From a virus, in IMG/VR virus record IMGVR_UViG_3300045131_000401, positions 1 through 28,962 of that record: a DNA stretch of 28,962 nt. The stretch is one strand, 5' to 3'. The notes under the pieces were generated by a model. That model ran no database searches. It was not told the DNA's origin and worked only from the letters and a program-made list of their open reading frames with translations. A program made the position numbers and the translations under genes. This document shows positions 1 through 4,857 of this stretch, piece after piece. Position 1 is the stretch's first letter. Each line of letters starts with the position of its first letter.

Positions 1-175
1 CACAGATGTTATGTCTGCTGAGGATGCGAAAACTTTACTGGGACTACCACCACAGCAACGCCTTGTTGCTGAAAGAACAGGTATTGTTCCTGATGGTCCT
101 GCAGCCGCTTCGGAGGAAACACCATTTGGTGGCGACGCTCCCGAGCAATCTGGTGCTGACGAACCAGAGGAGTAA
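1..175 (+). CDS. Portal protein, C-terminal fragment (partial)
   Basis: An open frame enters from the left edge (first complete codon at base 2) and ends with TAA at 173-175, giving 57 residues. The visible tail is low-complexity and acidic: a short helical stretch (SAEDAKTLLGLPPQQR) followed by a Pro/Gly/Glu-rich end (TPFGGDAPEQSGADEPEE). No portal core motif is inside the window. The call rests on position: this frame ends two bases before a MuF-type minor head protein, and portal genes usually precede MuF genes and often end in disordered acidic tails. It could be another head protein. The codon rhythm supports coding, and the stop sits directly before the next GTG. Confidence 0.6.
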   Translation, partial: TDVMSAEDAKTLLGLPPQQRLVAERTGIVPDGPAAASEETPFGGDAPEQSGADEPEE

Positions 176-177
176 AC

Positions 178-1287
178 GTGGCTTTGACATTTGGTGGTCG
201 TCGCCGGAAACGTCCCGGCGGTGGTCCTCCTTCTACTCCTTTAACTCCGCTGGAGCAGCGTCTCACCGACCGACTTGTCGCGGTGTTAAATTTGTTGTCA
301 CAGAGTCTTAAAGTCAGTGAGTACGAAACTGCTATCAACGAGTTGTCACCCGAATTGTTGGAACAACTTTTGGCTGAAAATAATATTGATCAAATTAGTT
401 CTTTGATTGAAGAAACACTTTCGGGCATTGTGATGTCTGGAGCCTTGAACGAGGCTAAAAACATTATCAGAACATCCCCGAGGATCGGCCAGAATCCATT
501 CAATGCCCTCGAATATGGTGGGCAGGTACTCCCTAGTGGAATCATTTTACCGAGGCCGCTAATCTCGTTACCGCCTGATGTTGAGTTTCTTATCGAAAAC
601 CCTGTCGAAAGAATGTTTAAGTTCGTTAACCAAAAGGCAGCGGATTACGCCCGTTTACGCTCAGCACAACTGGTGACCTCCATCTCCGAATCGAACAGGC
701 TTGCGATACGTCAAGTAATCTCGACGGCTTTCACTGGCACTCGCACAGTTGATCAAACTGCTAGGTCTTTACGCGACATTGTTGGGTTGCATCCTCGTTG
801 GGCTCGCGCAGTGGAAACATTTAAGGAAACAAACACGACTCGGCTTATCCGGGACGGAATGAGTACAGAGAGCGCTGCTCTCAAGGCTGAAGAGATGACT
901 CAGAAATATCGGAAGAAACTTATTCGTCGCCGTGCTGAAATGATTGCTCGCACAGAGATACAACAGGCACAGAATTTTGGCAGGGAAGCATCGTGGCAGG
1001 CTAGTGATCGCGCTGGTCTCATTGATCCAAGGGCTGAGAAAGAATGGCGCACAGCACCTCGGGGGAGCCGTTACGGGCCACCTTGTGACTTATGCACGGA
1101 GTTAAGTGGGAAGCGTGTTCCTTGGAACGGTTCATTCTCGAACGGTTACTCAATGCCACCCGCGCATCCTAATTGTCGTTGCACTGCGGTTCTTGTTCCT
1201 CCGACTCGTGGGCTTACTGGTTTACCATCTCAAGATATGGGTTCGTGGATAGATAAGTTGGATCAACTTGAAGCGGAAGAGGTTTAG
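178..1287 (+). CDS. MuF-type minor head protein (phage head morphogenesis)
   Basis: This 369-aa protein starts at GTG two bases after the upstream stop. The C-terminal third has the signature of the phage Mu gpF / SPP1 gp7 minor head family: a helical stretch with RRRAEMIARTEIQQAQNFGR, then C303-x2-C306 and the terminal H330-P-N-C333-R-C335 motif. In known phages these proteins are made next to the portal, enter the procapsid and are thought to assist head assembly and DNA ejection. The N-terminus is basic (GGRRRKRPGGG) and then helical. Unlike MuF proteins that carry a fused C-terminal toxin, this one stops about 34 residues after HPNCRC. The accessory domains instead lie on the next, separate genes. 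Family assignment is confident; the exact role in this phage is inferred. Confidence 0.9.
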   Translation: MALTFGGRRRKRPGGGPPSTPLTPLEQRLTDRLVAVLNLLSQSLKVSEYETAINELSPELLEQLLAENNIDQISSLIEETLSGIVMSGALNEAKNIIRTSPRIGQNPFNALEYGGQVLPSGIILPRPLISLPPDVEFLIENPVERMFKFVNQKAADYARLRSAQLVTSISESNRLAIRQVISTAFTGTRTVDQTARSLRDIVGLHPRWARAVETFKETNTTRLIRDGMSTESAALKAEEMTQKYRKKLIRRRAEMIARTEIQQAQNFGREASWQASDRAGLIDPRAEKEWRTAPRGSRYGPPCDLCTELSGKRVPWNGSFSNGYSMPPAHPNCRCTAVLVPPTRGLTGLPSQDMGSWIDKLDQLEAEEV

Positions 1288-1289
1288 TT

Positions 1290-3059
1290 ATGGTTGAGAT
1301 TCTTTTTGCTCCGGGGCTACGACCCGTTCTAAAGCATGGAAGTCATAACCAGCAAAACCATGCAGCAAAAACAGGTAGTGAAGACACAGGTTCAGGTTCT
1401 CCAAAATTAACAATTATGGGTAAGAACGATGGCACGAATAAGTTTTTTAATGAAGATACTCGTGTAGTTCGCCATCAGCCAGATGGAAAAGAACCTACGG
1501 ATTATGTTTTATATGCTCAAAAAAATTTTGTAGTCGCAATAGTTAAACCTAAAGACGGAACGACAATCAACGGATATAGCGAAGGCGGAACAAATAAAGG
1601 CGAAATTGGGCATTTAGATATTACTGGCGCTGGAAGTAATCCTTGGCGTAGTTCTGCTAAAAACGATAACAAAGCAACAATTACTGAAGTTGCTGTAGGT
1701 AAAGCGCACCAACGCCGAGGCTTGGCTTCAGCAATGCTTCGTTTCCATAGAGATAAATTTCCTGAGTTAGATGTGCAACATTCTGATGCTCAATTACCAG
1801 ACGGAAAAGCGTGGGCTGAAGTTGCCAAGCATGGAAGTCATGATCAAAAAACTCATGCAGGAAGAATCGGAGTTCACACCGGGCGGCGTACTGATTCTAA
1901 AAATCAACAGAAACTTGATCGAAACCTCATTTATGACGCCACAACAATGTCTGCTCTTCCGGCCCCGTTACGGAAAAAGATTGAAGGCTCCCTTGAGGTT
2001 TTGGGTGTCACGCAAAAACAGATGGAAGACAATGTGCAAGCGGTGCTTGATAGAGCGAAGGCCGCTAATGATCCACCTGAGGGTAGAGATTGGTACGAAC
2101 AAGCCAATAATGCAGCGCAGTCAATATCGGATAAGTATGGTTTAAGCAGGACTGAGACGGCGGGCATGATTGCAGCGATGAGTCCGCAGCAACCGTGGGG
2201 TGACAATGTTACGGCAGCGGAATATGTGGCAAAATCGTTGTCCGAAAAGCACGCTGTGCAGGTTGACGATTTGATGGGTCAGTCATTGACAAAAGGGGTT
2301 GGGCAGCCTGCTAAGCCTGTCACGAAAACAATGTATGAGTGGGCGCAGGCCGAAACTGATGGAGTTACAGGCACCCGCAAAATGGACGGGCAAACGCACA
2401 AGATGCCGGATCCCGATGAACTGCGTGGGAAAACTGTTGACCAGTTAGACCCTTATGTAGCGGCAGCGATTATCAAAGCACACGCTCAGATGGGTTATCG
2501 GGTCGCTGGGGTTGGAGATAATGTTGATGGTCAGCAATTAAAAACTATTGACGATCTTACGGGTCTCCCGGCTCCCGTGAAATTTACTTGCGGGGTTCAC
2601 CACATGGGCCGCGCCGTCAGAGTCGCGCAAGGCGAAAGTCCAGATGAGGTTTTGAACGGCCACAAAGTTCGATCCTTCTACAACAACATTTCCGGCGACA
2701 AGTCCGTTGGCACTTACTCGGACGATGTCACCGTAGATTCGCATGCTTTTAGTGTGGCGATGGGCGTAAAGTATGGTTCGGGTTCCGTTGAGTACGGATA
2801 TTTCGCTGGATCTAGTTGGCCTAACCCGGCGTCAACGAAAGAAAACAGGTTACCGCCGTTGCACAGTGCGGTTGGCAGCGCGACGCCCGGAGTTGCTGGA
2901 TCGTATGCCGCATTCGCTGACGCCTATCGAGAGGTTGGTCGGCGTAACGGTTTGTCGGCTCGCGAGGTGCAATCGATTACTTGGGTTCAGTGGCGGAAAG
3001 ATAACCCTGATCAAACAAGGGGTGGGCAGATGGCTGCAATGGAGGTAGAAAATGAGTGA
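1290..3059 (+). CDS. Tagged mosaic protein: GNAT acetyltransferase module plus phage C-terminal domain (putative virion cargo/effector)
   Basis: A 589-aa protein starting at ATG two bases after the MuF stop, preceded by GGAAGAGG. Residues 15-24 carry the tag KHGSHNQQNH. Residues about 30-170 form a GNAT-like acetyltransferase module with the acetyl-CoA-loop motif Q141-R-R-G-L-A (EVAVGKAHQRRGLASAML). A second tag, KHGSHDQKTH, lies at residues 180-189. The C-terminal ~390 residues show AAMSPQQPWGDN (295-306), KVRSFYNNI (from 459), TVDSHAF (481-487) and ITWVQWRKDNPD near the end. I associate this pattern with an uncharacterised phage family whose VDSHA segment recalls the catalytic VDTHV of HhH-GPD DNA glycosylases; that link is weak. 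The first module is clearly more AT-rich than the second. Substrates are unknown. The MuF neighbour suggests a head-associated protein, but this is inference. Confidence 0.7.
   Translation: MVEILFAPGLRPVLKHGSHNQQNHAAKTGSEDTGSGSPKLTIMGKNDGTNKFFNEDTRVVRHQPDGKEPTDYVLYAQKNFVVAIVKPKDGTTINGYSEGGTNKGEIGHLDITGAGSNPWRSSAKNDNKATITEVAVGKAHQRRGLASAMLRFHRDKFPELDVQHSDAQLPDGKAWAEVAKHGSHDQKTHAGRIGVHTGRRTDSKNQQKLDRNLIYDATTMSALPAPLRKKIEGSLEVLGVTQKQMEDNVQAVLDRAKAANDPPEGRDWYEQANNAAQSISDKYGLSRTETAGMIAAMSPQQPWGDNVTAAEYVAKSLSEKHAVQVDDLMGQSLTKGVGQPAKPVTKTMYEWAQAETDGVTGTRKMDGQTHKMPDPDELRGKTVDQLDPYVAAAIIKAHAQMGYRVAGVGDNVDGQQLKTIDDLTGLPAPVKFTCGVHHMGRAVRVAQGESPDEVLNGHKVRSFYNNISGDKSVGTYSDDVTVDSHAFSVAMGVKYGSGSVEYGYFAGSSWPNPASTKENRLPPLHSAVGSATPGVAGSYAAFADAYREVGRRNGLSAREVQSITWVQWRKDNPDQTRGGQMAAMEVENE
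1332..1365 (+). repeat. Tag-coding DNA repeat, copy 1
   Basis: Encodes KHGSHNQQNHA. The 15 bases AAGCATGGAAGTCAT (1332-1346) and the closing CATGCAG (1359-1365) recur exactly at 1827-1841 and 1854-1860, offset by 495 bp in the same reading frame. The two copies bracket the GNAT module. Diverged relatives of the tag occur at 3268, 6481 and 7045 in other genes. Confidence 0.85.
1827..1860 (+). repeat. Tag-coding DNA repeat, copy 2
   Basis: Encodes KHGSHDQKTHA. It is the second in-frame copy of the repeat at 1332, with 15 identical bases at the 5' end and 7 at the 3' end. It marks the junction between the AT-rich GNAT module and the GC-richer C-terminal domain of the same protein. Confidence 0.85.
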
Positions 3060-4539
3060 TGTTCGGATTTCTCCCAATACGGATCCTGATGAACTTGGGG
3101 ATCTTGTTGACCCGTGGGATGCGTGGCTGAATGGTGATATTGCAACGGAAGACCTCTCCGATGATTTGCAGAAATATGCTTTAGAGTTCACAGATTCCAC
3201 TTCTATGACTTCGCTTGTTTCTGAGCCTGTTGTTATTAAGTTTCAGGCTGGACTTAAACCGATTTTGAAGCATCTTCCGGGACAACATGATCAGTCTTCT
3301 CACGGGGGCGGCGGTGGACAGTTATCACTCCGAGGTGTTGGTGGTGCTGGTGCTTCAGGTGAATTTTCTGAGTGGGGTGATCGGGCTCCTGAGTTGATTG
3401 CTGCACGAGGTATTGGTCCTAGTCGAGATGAGTTAGAAGCGGCTATTGCCCGTAAGGTTTCTCGTCAAGAAGTGCGCGAAAGTATCGAATCAACTTTTAG
3501 TTACGATATCAAAACTGAAACTGATATTAGAATGCTTAGCAATGCACCGCGTGATATGGATGAAAAACAACGCGCCATCCTAAGAGATGAATTGTACGAA
3601 CGGGCTGTTGATAGATACGTTGAACAGTACGGGTTTGAGGCGCGAAGGCGTCTAATAGATAGAAATAGTACCGATATAGATCTGTCTTCTATGGAAGATG
3701 TTTACAGTGTTACGCATGAAGGTGTGACTCGTAATGGTGTGTCCGTTAGTTTACGTTCTGAAGTTACTTCCGTTGAAAAGTATGGATCAAATTCTTTTGA
3801 TGTGCAAGGACCGATTATAGATAATAAGACTGGAAGTGGGGTTGGTCGATTTAAAAGAAGTTTTGGTGCTGATGAAAATGGAAACCTGTCAGTCTCACAC
3901 GAATTCTTAGAGATAAGTGATGACTATCAAGGATCAGGTTTCGCTAAAACATTTAACAGGCAGGCTGAAAATTTCTACATCACCCGTGGTATCAACGATG
4001 TTTATGTTCACGCCGCTTTAGATGGTGGCGGTTACGCTTGGGCTTCTGCAGGATTCGATTGGGATCGCGGAAATCTAAATCAATCGGTCAATAACATTTC
4101 ACGCAGGATGGATACTTACTTAACGGATAAACCTAATATTCCAAGGACGATCAGAGCCGATATTCAATCAACTCAAACAAGGTTGAAGTCACTTCCCGTG
4201 GGCAGCCCTAACTATCCGACACCTAAAGAGATCTCTGACCTTGGTCGTATTGAAGGGGTAAATAATTGGCCGGGTAAAGAAATCATGCGTGGATCTAACT
4301 GGTACGGCAAGAAAACTTTACGTCCTGAGGGTGCGCGGGTTTCTACGACTCAAGCCGCTAAGGAATCTGAGAGGGCTCAGCAGCGGGAAATTCAACAGGA
4401 GCGTAATCGTGAGGCTGCTACGAGAGCGCCCGGTGTAGGACAGTTGACGATGGATAACAATTTTCTGGATGGGGCATTACGGCAGTCTCCTGCTTACCAA
4501 ACCCCATTAATTGAACCTATCCCCGGTATGGTACAATGA
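3052..4539 (+). CDS. Tagged mosaic protein with GNAT-like GGYAWA domain (putative virion cargo/effector)
   Basis: A 495-aa protein whose ATG overlaps the upstream stop by 8 bp. After an acidic ~60-residue start comes an extended tag: FQAGLKPILKH, then LPGQHDQSSH (K73 to H84), followed by a Gly-rich linker. The preceding gene has a matching lead-in (FAPGLRPVLKH). Residues about 240-340 look GNAT-like: DDYQGSGFAKTF with Q293-G-S-G, then GGGYAWASAGFDWDR (325-339). I have seen GGYAWA-type segments in MuF-associated and polyvalent phage proteins. A further conserved-looking piece, WPGKEIMRGSNWYGKKTL, lies near residues 405-425. The C-terminus is Gln/Arg-rich and probably coiled. Acetyltransferase activity is inferred from fold motifs only. 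Position and tag suggest the same destination as the 589- and 990-aa proteins. Confidence 0.65.
   Translation: MSDVRISPNTDPDELGDLVDPWDAWLNGDIATEDLSDDLQKYALEFTDSTSMTSLVSEPVVIKFQAGLKPILKHLPGQHDQSSHGGGGGQLSLRGVGGAGASGEFSEWGDRAPELIAARGIGPSRDELEAAIARKVSRQEVRESIESTFSYDIKTETDIRMLSNAPRDMDEKQRAILRDELYERAVDRYVEQYGFEARRRLIDRNSTDIDLSSMEDVYSVTHEGVTRNGVSVSLRSEVTSVEKYGSNSFDVQGPIIDNKTGSGVGRFKRSFGADENGNLSVSHEFLEISDDYQGSGFAKTFNRQAENFYITRGINDVYVHAALDGGGYAWASAGFDWDRGNLNQSVNNISRRMDTYLTDKPNIPRTIRADIQSTQTRLKSLPVGSPNYPTPKEISDLGRIEGVNNWPGKEIMRGSNWYGKKTLRPEGARVSTTQAAKESERAQQREIQQERNREAATRAPGVGQLTMDNNFLDGALRQSPAYQTPLIEPIPGMVQ
3268..3303 (+). other. Histidine-rich tag, variant with LPGQ insert
   Basis: Codes for KHLPGQHDQSSH. 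It matches the KHGSHDQxxH tag of the neighbouring genes, with LPGQ in place of GS. It is followed by GGGGG, probably a flexible linker. Confidence 0.75.
4521..4537 (+). promoter_or_regulatory. Promoter P1 (CCCCGGTATGG box + TACAAT)
   Basis: The box CCCCGGTATGG (4521-4531) directly abuts a -10-like TACAAT (4532-4537), giving an extended -10 (TGG-TACAAT). It lies in the last codons of the upstream gene, 18 bp before the ATG at 4556. The same arrangement occurs at 7836-7852 and 9030-9046. A TTGAAC at 4511 is only 15 bp upstream of the -10, so a standard -35 is doubtful. Confidence 0.6.
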
Positions 4540-4555
4540 TTGTGGGAGGAAAACT

Positions 4556-4798
4556 ATGAACAGAGAACAAGAATTAGCGCGAGTTTCCGACGTCAACGAA
4601 AAATGGCTACGGACGTTTAAAGACACACCAAACTTCGATCCAGACAATCCAACACTGGAGCAATCCGATGAAGAGTACCGTTTAACAAAAGAAGAGTTTG
4701 GTCAAGTTGGTGTGGGAGAGTTCGCAGAGTCCGTAGCGAAAATGAGTGAAGAAGAATTAGCGGAATTGCGTAAATCGCCAATTTATCAAGATATATAG
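4556..4798 (+). CDS. Small acidic protein, function unknown
   Basis: An 80-aa protein. I chose ATG 4556 because GGGAGGA (4544-4550) lies 5 bp upstream; an upstream in-frame ATG at 4511 would overlap the previous gene and has no comparable site. The product is acidic and mostly predicted helical (KMSEEELAELRKSPIYQDI at the end), with no cysteines, signal peptide or membrane segment. I recognise no family. It has its own promoter-like element immediately upstream and sits directly after a toxin-like GNAT-domain gene. That is the arrangement of an immunity or regulatory partner, but nothing in the sequence proves that role. Confidence 0.75.
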   Translation: MNREQELARVSDVNEKWLRTFKDTPNFDPDNPTLEQSDEEYRLTKEEFGQVGVGEFAESVAKMSEEELAELRKSPIYQDI

Positions 4799-4857
4799 GT
4801 CGTAGGTCTTTAATCCCCTATCCTTGACTCGTAGCACTTCGCAGAAGAGGATGGCAT

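Noticed and set aside
9-1000. Open frames on both strands overlapping the portal end and MuF gene (e.g. 6-311 on +, 9-338 and 769-963 on -)
   Set aside because: They overlap stronger genes with family motifs, lack ribosome sites and have no recognisable products.
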